From: a bacterium
GTDB taxonomy: Bacteria > Bdellovibrionota_B > Oligoflexia > Silvanigrellales > Silvanigrellaceae
Assembly: GCA_009918675.1 (NCBI GenBank)
Contig: RGDM01000011.1
Span: forward strand, 20,407 to 84,406
Direction of reading: 5' to 3'
DNA: 64,000 nt
The number at the start of each line of letters is the position of its first letter. The first letter of the stretch is position 1. The translations under genes and the position numbers were made by a program. Positions 17,364 to 26,840 of this stretch are shown piece after piece. The notes below the pieces were generated by a model. It did no database searches. It was not told where the DNA came from and worked only from the letters and a program-made list of their open reading frames with translations.

Positions 17364-19541
17364 TCAAGCCTGCCGCCGAGTTTCATTTCTCTTCTGAATT
17401 TGAGCCATCAAACTATGGGCACGGCTGTTCATTGGGTCAAGTAAAAGAATATTTTCCATCAGCTTTGTTGCTTCTTCAAACTTGCCGGCTCTAAACGCGA
17501 GTCCACCGAGCGTGAAAATCATGTTGATATCGTGTGGATGCTGGCCAACGTAACGCGAAACAACTTCTTCAGCTTCGTTGAAGACTTCTGTGTCGTACGA
17601 GAGTTTGACAAGATTGAAAATGGCGACTGTGTTTTCAATATTCAAATTGCAAGCGCGGCTTGTCCAGCGACGAGCTTCTTCAAGTTCTCCGAGACCTTCA
17701 AACGCAAGCCCCAAGCCGAGGCTCGCCATGTCGTCGCGCGGAGAGAGCCCGACAGCTTTTTGGAATTGAGGAACAGCCACGTTGTAATTGTGTTGCTGCA
17801 GTGCAACAGTCCCAAGGCCAATCAGCGACTTGCCGCAATAAGGATCAAGTTCCAGGGCCCGAGTATAGTTCGCTGTTCCATTTTCCAAATCGCCCAACTT
17901 GGTGAAGCAGTCGCCAATGTAACGGAACAAGTTCGCACGTTGGGTTGTTGTCAGTTCGGCAAAATTGAATGCCTTGTTGATAAGATGGATTGCATCCAGA
18001 TATTGCTTGCCTTGGATGGTTCGTTCAATTTGGTCGAAAATCGCGTCGGTTGAGTGACCTTCTTGGAGCTGTGGTCCCGCCAAAGCATTGAAGATAATTT
18101 TATTAAATTCTTCTGCGGCCTGCTCAAAGTTAAGTTCATTCTCAATTGCTTTAAACGCAGCTCGGCGCACATTGGCGAGCTTTTCTCTCTTCTCAATTGA
18201 TTCAAACATAACCCGTGTGAGGCTGTGGATGTTGCCGCCCGCAAAGGTTTTGTAGAAGCGGCCAGCGAATTCGCCTGCCCAGCCAAAGCCATTTGAAACA
18301 ATCGTGACGCCGCAGGCAAGGCCGCAGAGAATGTCATATGTTGTGTCCAAATAACGTTGCGGACTTCCGTTCGATGGAGCCAGCGGGCTGTGAATTAACA
18401 CATCACACGCCGCAATCAACGGAGAGAGCTGATTCCCCACCAGCAATTTGTTTGCAGACTCATTTGGATTGAGGAAGAAAACATGATCTTCCAATTGTAG
18501 ATCCACAACAGCTTGGCGAACATCTGCACTCGAGTTTCCTGTGCTACAGAAAAGGAGTTTGACTTTGCCAACAAGCTTGTTGTGGCTTTGAATCATGCTC
18601 TTGAAAGCATAAACAGTATCGAGAGCGCCTGAGTCAATTTCAAGTGGACCTGTTTGCAAAAAGATAAAGTCGTTAGCGGCAAGGCCGAGCGCTTTGCGAA
18701 TGTCGCGCTTGTTTGTTTCCCATTTTTCCAAATTAAAGATTTGAGTATTCACACCGCGATTGATTCTTCGAATCCGCTGAGGATTCACTTCTTCAAGATA
18801 CGCCCACGTTGCACCTTCTTTGTCCAACGAAATGATAGCATCGCAGGTCTTAAGAACTTCCCGACGAACGGTTTTTTCGCGGGTCATCTGCGGTGGAAGT
18901 GAAGCGTAAGGAGTTGCTCGCCACAACCCCAACGTTGCTGGAGGACGCGGCGCATTTTGCCATACCAACAATCTGTTTTGCAGCGACCGGCGCGCTTTCA
19001 TTGCTTGATAAGTTGAAAGTGATGCCTCGCCCACGGCTACAACAACTGCAGCATCGCGGATTTCATTTTCCAAACCGCCCAGGAAGGATTTGTTCTCAAG
19101 AGTTGTCTCAAGCGTCTTGCATTTGAGTGCAACAGGAATGGTGGCGAGATTGCAGGTATCAACAAAGGTCTGGAACGCGCGTTCTTCGTTGTGAGCAGTG
19201 AGAACAACGCCTTCAAGGCCAATGCTTTTCACCACCGCGTTCCAAATCTCAAGTTCGCAATGGTGTGGCAACATGGGTGCCACAAACGCAACCTTCTTGC
19301 CAATTTGAGCAACGCGAGTTGTATTTTGTTTTGAGGGCTGATTTTGCTCAGGCACCGATTTCATCTTTTCGATGATGTCAATTAACTGTTCACCATTTGG
19401 AACGACTTTAAGCGTATCCAACTTCGAGGGACGCGGTGTGTCCTTTTGTGTTGGAGCGGATGTGGTCGTCTTCTTATCCGAGGCTGCAATATTCTTTGCT
19501 TTCCCGTTTGCAGCCTGGTTTTTCTTGTCCACCTTCAGCAT
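17364..19541 (-). CDS. Glycosyltransferase (GT-B type) fused to C-terminal TPR repeats
   Basis: A 725-residue cytoplasmic protein. Residues 1-80 are low-complexity (Lys, Ala, Thr). About residues 85-480 form a GT-B glycosyltransferase: an N-terminal Rossmann-like half and a C-terminal half with FLQTGPLEIDSGAL, VKLLFCSTGNSSADV, DHVFFLNPNE and GLACGVTIVSNGFGWAGEF, the region that normally binds the nucleotide sugar. Residues about 505-725 are TPRs (NLFRYIGDCFTKLGDLENG, SLGLGLAFEGLGELEEAR, INMIFTLGGLAFRAGKFEE). Such fusions can modify proteins, the TPRs binding the target. ATG 19541 has GGGGGAG and starts two bases after the upstream stop, so the genes are coupled. The acceptor is unknown. Confidence 0.7.
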   Translation of the reverse strand: MLKVDKKNQAANGKAKNIAASDKKTTTSAPTQKDTPRPSKLDTLKVVPNGEQLIDIIEKMKSVPEQNQPSKQNTTRVAQIGKKVAFVAPMLPHHCELEIWNAVVKSIGLEGVVLTAHNEERAFQTFVDTCNLATIPVALKCKTLETTLENKSFLGGLENEIRDAAVVVAVGEASLSTYQAMKARRSLQNRLLVWQNAPRPPATLGLWRATPYASLPPQMTREKTVRREVLKTCDAIISLDKEGATWAYLEEVNPQRIRRINRGVNTQIFNLEKWETNKRDIRKALGLAANDFIFLQTGPLEIDSGALDTVYAFKSMIQSHNKLVGKVKLLFCSTGNSSADVRQAVVDLQLEDHVFFLNPNESANKLLVGNQLSPLIAACDVLIHSPLAPSNGSPQRYLDTTYDILCGLACGVTIVSNGFGWAGEFAGRFYKTFAGGNIHSLTRVMFESIEKREKLANVRRAAFKAIENELNFEQAAEEFNKIIFNALAGPQLQEGHSTDAIFDQIERTIQGKQYLDAIHLINKAFNFAELTTTQRANLFRYIGDCFTKLGDLENGTANYTRALELDPYCGKSLIGLGTVALQQHNYNVAVPQFQKAVGLSPRDDMASLGLGLAFEGLGELEEARRWTSRACNLNIENTVAIFNLVKLSYDTEVFNEAEEVVSRYVGQHPHDINMIFTLGGLAFRAGKFEEATKLMENILLLDPMNSRAHSLMAQIQKRNETRRQA

Positions 19542-19543
19542 CC

Positions 19544-19981
19544 TTACTCCCCCCGATACTGAGCCGTTTGTGCGTATGCAGATACAGTTTTTTTCACTGC
19601 AAAAGCATGTGTCATTTGCTCTTTGACCCGCTCCAATTCCTTTTGCAGCAAGGCCATAAAACCTAAATCATGTTCGCGCAGGAGCTCTTTAAGTTCCTCG
19701 CGCATGGACAGGGTTGTGCCGGCACTTTTCATGCCTTGTCCCAACGTCGAAACCATCCGCTGACGCAGTTTCAGAAAGTCAGTCCATGTCGGATCGCCTT
19801 CTGAATTCTGCCGTCCACCCATTTCAAAGGTGTTCAGCACACGGGTTATCGATTGGTGTTCTTTGCACCACCGCTCCCAGAAGCCGCGCAGAACTGGCAA
19901 ACGCTTTGCCAATTCGTTCATTCGTGTCTCGAGCTTCGAACACAACAAGACGTATTCATTCTCGAGTGACAGCGTCTTCAT
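19544..19981 (-). CDS. Small helical protein, first gene of glycosyltransferase operon
   Basis: Predicted all-helical protein of 145 residues with no signal peptide. The N-terminal half (LENEYVLLCSKLETRMNEL) and the C-terminal half (LQKELERVKEQMTHAF) look like coiled coils. The size and helicity resemble secretion or flagellar chaperones (FlgN/FliT type), but no signature supports that call. The stop is two bases before the glycosyltransferase start. The ribosome site is poor (GGGGGC about 10 bases upstream). Confidence 0.55.
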   Translation of the reverse strand: MKTLSLENEYVLLCSKLETRMNELAKRLPVLRGFWERWCKEHQSITRVLNTFEMGGRQNSEGDPTWTDFLKLRQRMVSTLGQGMKSAGTTLSMREELKELLREHDLGFMALLQKELERVKEQMTHAFAVKKTVSAYAQTAQYRGE

Positions 19982-20079
19982 GAGTGCAACGCCCCCCGGT
20001 CCGAGGATGACGCATCCTAGGCAAGCTCATGAGTTCAATTTCTGCAGGGGGTCAGAAGTGCGACACCTGGCTGTAAAAG

Positions 20080-21837
20080 TCAGCGAAAGTATTCGCTCCA
20101 TCGCTTGTTCACGAGGGCGACGGTGTCGGGGTGGGGTTCTACTGTACCCGGATACCAAGGCTTCATCCGGCTATCAAAGAAAACCGGAGCCTCGAGGCGA
20201 GTGTGAAAACGGTTGTGGGAAACTTTTGCAGCGTGGATATCGGCTGCGGGCTCAAACCTTGTGAACCAGGTCCATAAGAATTTTTCTTCGCTCTGCGTTG
20301 CCTCTTCAACATCGTCAACAACCAGAACGAGCTCATAGGCAGAGAAGCTTGGATTTGATGCGACTTGTGAAACAAAATCTTTAGCGTCCGAATAGGCTGG
20401 AGCAGAAATCACCAGGCACCCAGGGACAAAAACTTTTGCATTGCGAACCCCCGAGGGGAGATCGCTTGGTGGGTGCGCGTTGAGTTTGCGTTTCGCAGGA
20501 CCCAAAGCCAACCAAATCCCTTTGCTGCCTTCGTTAACCTTTGGACCACTGTAATCAAGCGTGTCTTGACTCACATTGCTGATCACAAAAAGGTCTTTCT
20601 CCCAATGTGTTCGTTCAAGAAAATACACCAACGTTTCTTTGAAGTTGTTGAGATTAACGTTGCCATCCGTGAGCATGAGGAATTTTTGCAGCGAGAGTTG
20701 TCCTTCTCCCAAAATGCGCAGTGCGCTGGAAATAGCTTCTCGCTCGTAGCGATCTTTAACACGTGCAGCTGCCAAAGCATGAAATCCGGTTTCACCGTAG
20801 GTTTTGAGTTCGATCACACTCGGCATGACAAGAGGGAATAGAGGAGAAAGAAGCTTCTGAAGATAATCGCCAATGTAGAAGTCTTCTTGCCGCGGTTTAC
20901 CAACGACCGTTGCAGGATAGATCGCGTCTTCGCGGTGGAACATGCGTTTCACGTTAAAGACAGGATAGTCGTGTGCGAGTGAGTAATAGCCGTAGTGATC
21001 TCCGAACGGACCTTCAAGTCTTCGAACGTGCGCAGGGACTTCACCGATTATTGCGAATTCAGCTTCGCTCACCACTGGGTAGGGAAGATCATCGCGTGAA
21101 GTCATTGGTAACTTTTCGCCAAGCAGTAGGCTGCACAGCATAAGTTCAGGAATGTCTTCTGGCAAAGGCGCAATTGCAGAAAGCATCAACGCAGGTGGAC
21201 CGCCAATCAAAAGATTCACCGGCAAACTTTGATTACGGGCTTGTGCGGCCGAGTAATGAAAGCCGCCGCCTTTGTGGATTTGCCAGTGCATGCCAGTCGT
21301 TTTTTCATCGTAGATATGAATGCGATACATTCCCAGATTGTGTTTTCCGGAATCTGGGTGCTGGGTATAAACCAAGGGCAAGGTTACAAATCGACCACCA
21401 TCATCGGGCCATTGAACCAACGCTGGTAGTTCATCCAGGCCGCGCCCTGGGATGAGCGGACTTTCTACTTCAAAGACAGGCGCGCGCCGCTTATTTTTGA
21501 GACCAATTTTCAGTGCATCAAAGGCCAAATCACGGGCGCCCCAAAATGTGCTCATCCGCGGTGGCAACGCAGTATGAGCAAGATGCGCGACACGTTCAAC
21601 AAACTTTTCCGGGCGATGTCCGAATGCCAATTCAATACGTGAGATGTTGCCAAATAAGTTCGTAACAACTGGGAAGGGACTGCCTTTGACGTTTTTAAAA
21701 AACAGGACTTTGCCATTGTTTTCAATCACGCGGCGATGGATTTCTGCAAGCTCGAGATGAGGGTCAACCTGAGCTTCAATGTCCTGAACTTCTCCTCTGG
21801 CACGAAGTGCTGCAATGAATTCTCTTAAGTTGCGCAT
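20080..21837 (-). CDS. UbiD-family prenyl-FMN-dependent decarboxylase
   Basis: Reversible non-oxidative (de)carboxylase of the UbiD family, 585 residues. Family motifs include GTL-region equivalents MHWQIHKGGGFHYS, LPVNLLIGGPPALMLSA, EGPFGDHYGYYS and the E-rich VKDRYEREAISSALRILG. The length is greater than E. coli UbiD (about 497) and near that of the longer bacterial group, so the substrate may be a quinone precursor (octaprenyl-hydroxybenzoate or a menaquinone intermediate) or another aromatic acid. The flavin prenyltransferase UbiX is not in this window. The gene starts 13 bases after the AI-2E family permease stop. Confidence 0.82.
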   Translation of the reverse strand: MRNLREFIAALRARGEVQDIEAQVDPHLELAEIHRRVIENNGKVLFFKNVKGSPFPVVTNLFGNISRIELAFGHRPEKFVERVAHLAHTALPPRMSTFWGARDLAFDALKIGLKNKRRAPVFEVESPLIPGRGLDELPALVQWPDDGGRFVTLPLVYTQHPDSGKHNLGMYRIHIYDEKTTGMHWQIHKGGGFHYSAAQARNQSLPVNLLIGGPPALMLSAIAPLPEDIPELMLCSLLLGEKLPMTSRDDLPYPVVSEAEFAIIGEVPAHVRRLEGPFGDHYGYYSLAHDYPVFNVKRMFHREDAIYPATVVGKPRQEDFYIGDYLQKLLSPLFPLVMPSVIELKTYGETGFHALAAARVKDRYEREAISSALRILGEGQLSLQKFLMLTDGNVNLNNFKETLVYFLERTHWEKDLFVISNVSQDTLDYSGPKVNEGSKGIWLALGPAKRKLNAHPPSDLPSGVRNAKVFVPGCLVISAPAYSDAKDFVSQVASNPSFSAYELVLVVDDVEEATQSEEKFLWTWFTRFEPAADIHAAKVSHNRFHTRLEAPVFFDSRMKPWYPGTVEPHPDTVALVNKRWSEYFR

Positions 21838-21850
21838 GAGATACTCTCGC

Positions 21851-22933
21851 TCATTTGTTTTTGAGTGCTAGGCGAAGTGCCGCGGCAGAGGCCATGCAAA
21901 GAGCCAGTGCAAGCGGACCCAGAATGAATCCTGCTATTCCAAATTGTCCGAGACCACCCATAATGGCCAAGAAGAGCCAGAATGAATCGAGCTGCCCCTG
22001 ACCCTTTGCAAGCAAAGGACGGAGAAGGTTGTCGACCGTGCCAGCAATAGCCGCACACGCAAGCATGGCAATGGTATTTGCAGGGGATGCCTCTGCGCTC
22101 CAACACCAAAGTGCAGCCCCGAGCGTTACAGGCAGTGTTCCAACAACAGGCACAAAAGATGCGAAAAATGCAAGTGAGGTCCAAAGCAAAACGTGCGGGA
22201 CGTGAGTTGCGGCGAGAAAAATTCCAATCACAGCCGCCTGAATCAGAGAAACAAGAAGGTTTGCTGCGACCAGAGATTTGAGCAGTTGCGCGAAAGTGAG
22301 TCGGATCAGTGCACGTTCTTGTGGCCAGGGAAGCAAGAATCGAAGCGCTTGAATGCGCAGAATTCGACCCTTCCAAAGGCAATACCCCCAGCTGAGAAAG
22401 GCCACCGACGAGAAAAAAATCGCTCCAGGCGCTTGTGCGACGAGTGATGCAGTGGTGTTGCCAAGCCAAGCGAGGCTCTTCTGAGCCGCTTGTGCGAGCA
22501 GCGCTGTGAGCTGTTCCGCGGCAACCGGAATGGAAAGCTGCTCGGGAAGCAGACGAAGACGTTGCGACCAGCTTTGAATGATTTGTGAAGCAAATTCTCC
22601 GGAAAGGTCGCGGACGCTCGCGGAAATCCGTTCCAGAGTTTCAATGACAACAATGCTGAACGGCAGCAAAAACCCTGCGACAAGTAGGAGCATGGTAAAG
22701 ACTGAAAGGGTCGCTGCTTTGAATGAATGGCGAGGAGCGTTGAACCGACGATGCAAGCGCTGGGTTAGCGGCTCGCTCAAGAATGCCAATGCAGCACCCG
22801 TAAGCAGAGCGGGTAAGACTGGAGTGAGTGTCCAAACTGCAAAGACAAGGAAGAGAGAAAAGAACAGGCGAGGCTGGAGGGCTAATCTTATTCGGGCAAA
22901 ACCACTTGAGCCAGCGCTCGCGCCTTCGTTCAT
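21851..22933 (-). CDS. AI-2E family transporter (polytopic membrane protein)
   Basis: Inner-membrane protein of 360 residues with about eight hydrophobic segments. The arrangement is that of the AI-2E exporter/PerM family: an N-terminal helix pair (LFFSLFLVFAVWTLTPVLPA), a helix near 75-95, a long amphipathic soluble stretch, and a C-terminal bundle with SLIQAAVIGIFLAATHVP, ASFVPVVGTLPVTLGAALW and IAGFILGPLALALCMA. The GSP-like FVPVVGTLP and GFILGPLAL segments are the most conserved in the family. ATG 22933 has AGGTGG 8 bases upstream; GTG 22945 is a longer alternative. Known members export autoinducer-2 or act as Na+/H+ antiporters; the cargo here is not known. Confidence 0.82.
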   Translation of the reverse strand: MNEGASAGSSGFARIRLALQPRLFFSLFLVFAVWTLTPVLPALLTGAALAFLSEPLTQRLHRRFNAPRHSFKAATLSVFTMLLLVAGFLLPFSIVVIETLERISASVRDLSGEFASQIIQSWSQRLRLLPEQLSIPVAAEQLTALLAQAAQKSLAWLGNTTASLVAQAPGAIFFSSVAFLSWGYCLWKGRILRIQALRFLLPWPQERALIRLTFAQLLKSLVAANLLVSLIQAAVIGIFLAATHVPHVLLWTSLAFFASFVPVVGTLPVTLGAALWCWSAEASPANTIAMLACAAIAGTVDNLLRPLLAKGQGQLDSFWLFLAIMGGLGQFGIAGFILGPLALALCMASAAALRLALKNK

Positions 22934-22958
22934 TTTTAGAGCCACCTATTCATGAGCA

Positions 22959-25900
22959 TCAGATCCGGCTTGCGGCCAGTTGCTTTGCTCCTGCACCCTT
23001 GAGAATGGCGACAAGTTTGTCTTTCTCCGGGAGGGAACTGTTGCTGACATCAACAATCATTCGGTCCACGGCCTGTTCGGCGTCGATATATTCAAGCGCA
23101 AGTTTGAAGACTTGCTCGGAATCAAGAGTGTCGAGCCACGTGAGGCCTTCTTTGTAGATCAAGTGACTTGCCATGTATGCGCTCATGATTGCGATCTTGT
23201 GTGCACGCGGCAACCGAGAAACGATTCGGTCGCGATATTTCTCGACCAGAATTTGCGGGCAATGCTGATACAAAATGAAATTAAATTTCTCGGATGAAAG
23301 TTCAGCATCAGAGAGACGATTGAGGCGTTCGCGAGTGATGTCTTTTGCCTTGTTGATTTCGGCTGAGACTTCGTAGCTAAGGTCAACGAGGTTGGTTTCA
23401 GAACCGCGCTTCTGCCATTCGCGGAATAAAAGTTTTGCTTCGTCGTCAGCTTTTTCACGGAGAATTTGGATAACCTGGCCGACATATGTTGTCTTCAGCG
23501 CAGCGAATTCTTCGGGAGAGAGGGTCAGACACGCAATAATTTCATAGGATGAACAAATCACTCCTGTCTTGTTAGCCGAGCTGTCTTTGATCACAACAAC
23601 GCCGCTTTGGACGAGCTTCTTGCGTGCATCCGCAGTGAAGAAGATGTTGGCTCCTTCAACAATAGCAAGCGAGCTTGGTGAGCCATCGGCCTTCAGATAA
23701 CGTTGCCAGTTGGATTCTTTGACGGTGTAAGGACGACCACCCGCAGGAATAAAGATTTCTGCTTCAACATTCGCGTAGAGATTGTCACGCAGCTTAATAT
23801 TTTCTTTGCTGTCGGCAGAAATCACGAAAGCTTTGGAATCGCCGCTGAGTTTGTTTTTGCTGAACTCAACAATCGACTTGCTTTCGCGCACCAAACGGAG
23901 CAATTCTTCCCAATTTAATCCTTGTGGGTCAAAGGCCGCGCCGTATCCATCGCCGATGGCAACAACACGCGCTCGCTCGCCATATTCTCTGTGAAGAATT
24001 TTGAGTTCGTTCCCTGCAACATCGCCGTCCGGACCACCCGTCATTTTGACGCGGAAAGTTGATTGAGGTGAGTTGAGCTTGAGGTAGTGGAGCACGTTGT
24101 CGAGATAAACGTTCAAGCCCTCAGATGTCACACCATATGTTTTGTGGTTGATACCAAAGTCGGGCTTACTCGACATAAAGGCGTATGCATATTTGTAGCC
24201 CCGGTAGAGCGCGTGCTCGATGACCCAGACAATCAAATCGTCGGTCATGTTTTCATCAGGCCCCAGGTAAATAATTTCTTCCTGGCCGACGTAATCAATG
24301 ATTCCGTCTGCCAATTTACCTGTTTTGCTGTCGAGGGTTATGAGGTCGAGAAGTCCAGAAATAGCTGCTTTAACAGCAAGGTGGCGATTACCGCCGGGAC
24401 GCACGACAAGCACTGCCTTTGAGCCGCCTTCAGGAATATCCTTGTTCTTCATCTGCTGTGCAGACGCCAAGCCGTTCACTTCGTCAAAGACACCCGCAAG
24501 CGCGTTGTCATAGTCGGCGGCACTGCGCGGCATAACAACCCGCACACCACCGCGAGCGATATCGCGGTAGCGAACTTGGAAGCCGCGGTAGTCGCGACCA
24601 ATCATAAAGAAGATGCCGTAGGGAGAGTCTGGATAAAATTCTTTGTCGAGGCATTTGGGATCGACGCGGAAAGACAAACCACCCTTGGATACCAAGAAGT
24701 AGTTGGTCTTCAGAATATTCTGCAGGAAGTTAAATCCTTCGCGTAGAATTCTGCGCTCAACGTCATCTTGAATGTCGACGAGCATACCTTCAACGATTCG
24801 TGCCGATTCACCAGCACGCGACTTGCGGTCGCCTTCAAAGCGAGGGTCGAAGCGTGCGCGGAAAAAACGGATACATTGTTCCATGTATGCATCATTGCGC
24901 GAGATGATCTTAGAAACGCGATCAAGGGCATAGTAGTATGGGTTCACCTTCGTTAGGAAGATGTGCGACCAGTTGGCAATTGCACGAATGAGGTTCGATT
25001 CGTTCAGGCTGCGTGGGTTCGTTCCCTGCATTAGAGCTGAGAACTCGTCGCCATGATCAACGTAGTTAAGGGCTTTCAGCGCCTTCATCACCCGACCCCA
25101 GGGTGTTGAATTGGGGTTGAGTTTTTCTCCGGAGTTCGCAACGGCAACAAGCTGCAAGATGGCGAACTGCTGGGTGTCGGGCAAGCGAACTTCAAAGCCC
25201 ATCGTGCGACGAACATTGAAATTGTAGCGGTTGAGAATTCCAATGACACTTTCGATGCCAGCGGTCACGGGGAAGCCCTTGAGGCCAATATCAACCCGGA
25301 AATTTGCCTCGTTAGCTTCGTCAATTGTGGTGAGATTCACATAGACGTTTTCGTTTTCCTGGCAGTACTTCACTGCAGAAAAACCAATCGCAAGCATTTT
25401 TGAAGTGGCTCGTTCAACAGTCTCGGAATCGAGCGCTGCGAGATAATTTTCCACATCAGTTGATGTTTTAAGCGAAAGAGCATGAAAGATAGAAGCCTTC
25501 TTTTGCTGTTTCTCTGCCGAGCTCCAGTTGGCATCTGCTTTGTAAATTGATTGCAGCGTTGAGCAGATTGCGACGCGCTTGTCGTTCGACAAAAAGTAAG
25601 AGAAGAACTTCGCCTGTTCACGGCCAAGGCGTGGTGCCAATCGAACCGCTGCGTTGCCGTTGTCGCCACCTGTGATGATTGTGGCCACGTTGGTTTGGTT
25701 ATTTAAACGCTCCATTTGCTGCCCGTGGGTCAGCACTTTTCCCGAAACAATTTCCGTCAAATGTTCGAGGCGTTCCTCGCGAGGAGTCATCCATTGGTAG
25801 AGAGGAGGCATTTGATTGAGAAACCAAGGAACCGCTGTGTCCAGCCCGCCACGCAGGGTGTTGAGCAGATCTTGCTGAATGAGGCCTTGAACGTTTGCTT

Positions 25901-26024
25901 GGGGTGCTCCAGTGTCAGCATTTGCAGCAAGCGCTGCCATGCTCAGATCTGGCTTTTCGAGAGTCGCGTCGAGGAGCTCAACGTCATTGAGCCATGCCTT
26001 CGAAGGGGATACAGCAGTCGCCAT
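22959..26024 (-). CDS. gdhB: Large NAD-dependent glutamate dehydrogenase
   Basis: Converts glutamate to 2-oxoglutarate and ammonium with NAD+. At about 1021 residues it belongs to the large GDH family and is shorter than the 1600-residue proteobacterial form. The catalytic core is clear: RDIARGGVRVVMPRS and the lysine-bearing MKNKDIPEGGSKAVL for substrate, TGGPDGDVAGNELKIL for the NAD fold, and IPAGGRPYTV, IVEGANIFFT and KDSSANKTGVICSSYEI downstream. ATG 26024 (MATAVSPSK) has GGAG about 10 bases upstream; the open frame to 26138 has an unlikely Trp/Arg-rich N-terminus. The AI-2E permease follows after 25 bases and ubiD after that, so one transcript is likely. Confidence 0.87.
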   Translation of the reverse strand: MATAVSPSKAWLNDVELLDATLEKPDLSMAALAANADTGAPQANVQGLIQQDLLNTLRGGLDTAVPWFLNQMPPLYQWMTPREERLEHLTEIVSGKVLTHGQQMERLNNQTNVATIITGGDNGNAAVRLAPRLGREQAKFFSYFLSNDKRVAICSTLQSIYKADANWSSAEKQQKKASIFHALSLKTSTDVENYLAALDSETVERATSKMLAIGFSAVKYCQENENVYVNLTTIDEANEANFRVDIGLKGFPVTAGIESVIGILNRYNFNVRRTMGFEVRLPDTQQFAILQLVAVANSGEKLNPNSTPWGRVMKALKALNYVDHGDEFSALMQGTNPRSLNESNLIRAIANWSHIFLTKVNPYYYALDRVSKIISRNDAYMEQCIRFFRARFDPRFEGDRKSRAGESARIVEGMLVDIQDDVERRILREGFNFLQNILKTNYFLVSKGGLSFRVDPKCLDKEFYPDSPYGIFFMIGRDYRGFQVRYRDIARGGVRVVMPRSAADYDNALAGVFDEVNGLASAQQMKNKDIPEGGSKAVLVVRPGGNRHLAVKAAISGLLDLITLDSKTGKLADGIIDYVGQEEIIYLGPDENMTDDLIVWVIEHALYRGYKYAYAFMSSKPDFGINHKTYGVTSEGLNVYLDNVLHYLKLNSPQSTFRVKMTGGPDGDVAGNELKILHREYGERARVVAIGDGYGAAFDPQGLNWEELLRLVRESKSIVEFSKNKLSGDSKAFVISADSKENIKLRDNLYANVEAEIFIPAGGRPYTVKESNWQRYLKADGSPSSLAIVEGANIFFTADARKKLVQSGVVVIKDSSANKTGVICSSYEIIACLTLSPEEFAALKTTYVGQVIQILREKADDEAKLLFREWQKRGSETNLVDLSYEVSAEINKAKDITRERLNRLSDAELSSEKFNFILYQHCPQILVEKYRDRIVSRLPRAHKIAIMSAYMASHLIYKEGLTWLDTLDSEQVFKLALEYIDAEQAVDRMIVDVSNSSLPEKDKLVAILKGAGAKQLAASRI

Positions 26025-26236
26025 GGAATTGGGTCTCCACCATTGCAGGAAATATGTCTGTTCTTCTTCTCGCTGGCAGCGCACTGTTTCGAGCCACCAA
26101 CCGCGCTGGACGTTAGCGCAACGGGGCTGAAACTGCAAAGCAGACAGGCGGAGCTGCGGCGGGTGGAAACGCGTGCAGCAACCTTAAGAGTGGCGCATTT
26201 GACGGGCATGAGCTGTTTACTTGCGTCAAGAAGACG

Positions 26237-26653
26237 TCAGCCAGCCTTCTCCTGTTCATTGCCTGTTTTTTTTGCAAAACCTCGCGACTCCGCACTCGCT
26301 GAAGGCTTAACCGTAGGCGATTCTGCCGGTGCTTGTCCGCTCTTTTTTTCGGCTTGTTGTTGTTTGAAGTGACGGCTTCGTGCTTCTCCGCCCTTTTGGC
26401 CGATGAGTGCCATATGTGCGCGGTCGCGGCTCACAGCTTCTCCACCTTTGCGGCCAATGGACGACATATGCTGTTTGTCGCGGCTCACCACTTCGCCACC
26501 TTTGCGGCCGATCGATTGGTAAAACTCATGACCTCTGGTTTCGGCAGTTCGTTCGCCACCGCGTCGTCCTGCTTCCTCAACAGTCATTTTCCCGGTCGAA
26601 CGTTTTCCTGCTTCCGAGCCTTGGCGCTCTTTGCTTTCGTGTTCTGTTGTCAT
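26237..26653 (-). CDS. KGG-repeat stress-induced protein (GsiB-like)
   Basis: Small, very hydrophilic protein of 138 residues. It carries three near-exact 18-residue repeats (IGRKGGE...SRD..HM, residues 48-95) preceded by a degenerate copy (AGRRGGER), the pattern of the KGG/GsiB family induced in general stress and desiccation. No hydrophobic core is expected. ATG 26653 has AAAGGAGG 8 bases upstream, which rules out the longer frame to 26686. The C-terminus is Lys/Glu/Ala rich. The leader contains a strong minus-strand terminator at 26801-26840. Confidence 0.85.
   Translation of the reverse strand: MTTEHESKERQGSEAGKRSTGKMTVEEAGRRGGERTAETRGHEFYQSIGRKGGEVVSRDKQHMSSIGRKGGEAVSRDRAHMALIGQKGGEARSRHFKQQQAEKKSGQAPAESPTVKPSASAESRGFAKKTGNEQEKAG
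26369..26512 (-). repeat. 54-base coding repeats of the KGG protein
   Basis: Two full units and a partial third, period 54 bases (18 codons), each with the IG[RQ]KGGE core. Codons differ between units, so the array is old, not a recent slip. Confidence 0.75.
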
Positions 26654-26800
26654 GAGTTTTTCCTCCTTTGGTGTCGAGCCAATCACCCCCTAATCCACTC
26701 GGCATCTTACGACTCCGTGGATTTGTCCGCCATTGATATGGATTTCTCTTTCACAAAAGGATGGATATTGCGTACCAAAATTCGAGAATTTTATTCGACG

Positions 26801-26840
26801 AAAAAAAACCGCGGAGACATTTCTACTCATGTCTCCGCGG
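26801..26840 (-). terminator. Strong intrinsic terminator on the minus strand, upstream of the KGG gene
   Basis: CCGCGGAGACAT (26809-26820) and ATGTCTCCGCGG (26829-26840) form a perfect 12-base stem with an 8-base loop. On the minus strand it is followed at once by eight Ts (26801-26808). It lies between the divergent KGG (start 26653) and photolyase (start 26927) genes and points at the KGG gene, with no minus-strand gene directly behind it. Either a short RNA ends here or it is a leader attenuator for the KGG mRNA. Confidence 0.8.

Noticed and set aside
20004..20018. Small hairpin AGGATG-acg-CATCCT before the ubiD stop region
   Set aside because: Only six base pairs and no T-run; could easily be chance.
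26025..26138. Longer N-terminus for glutamate dehydrogenase
   Set aside because: Trp/Arg/Cys-rich leader is unlike the family; ATG 26024 gives a natural start.
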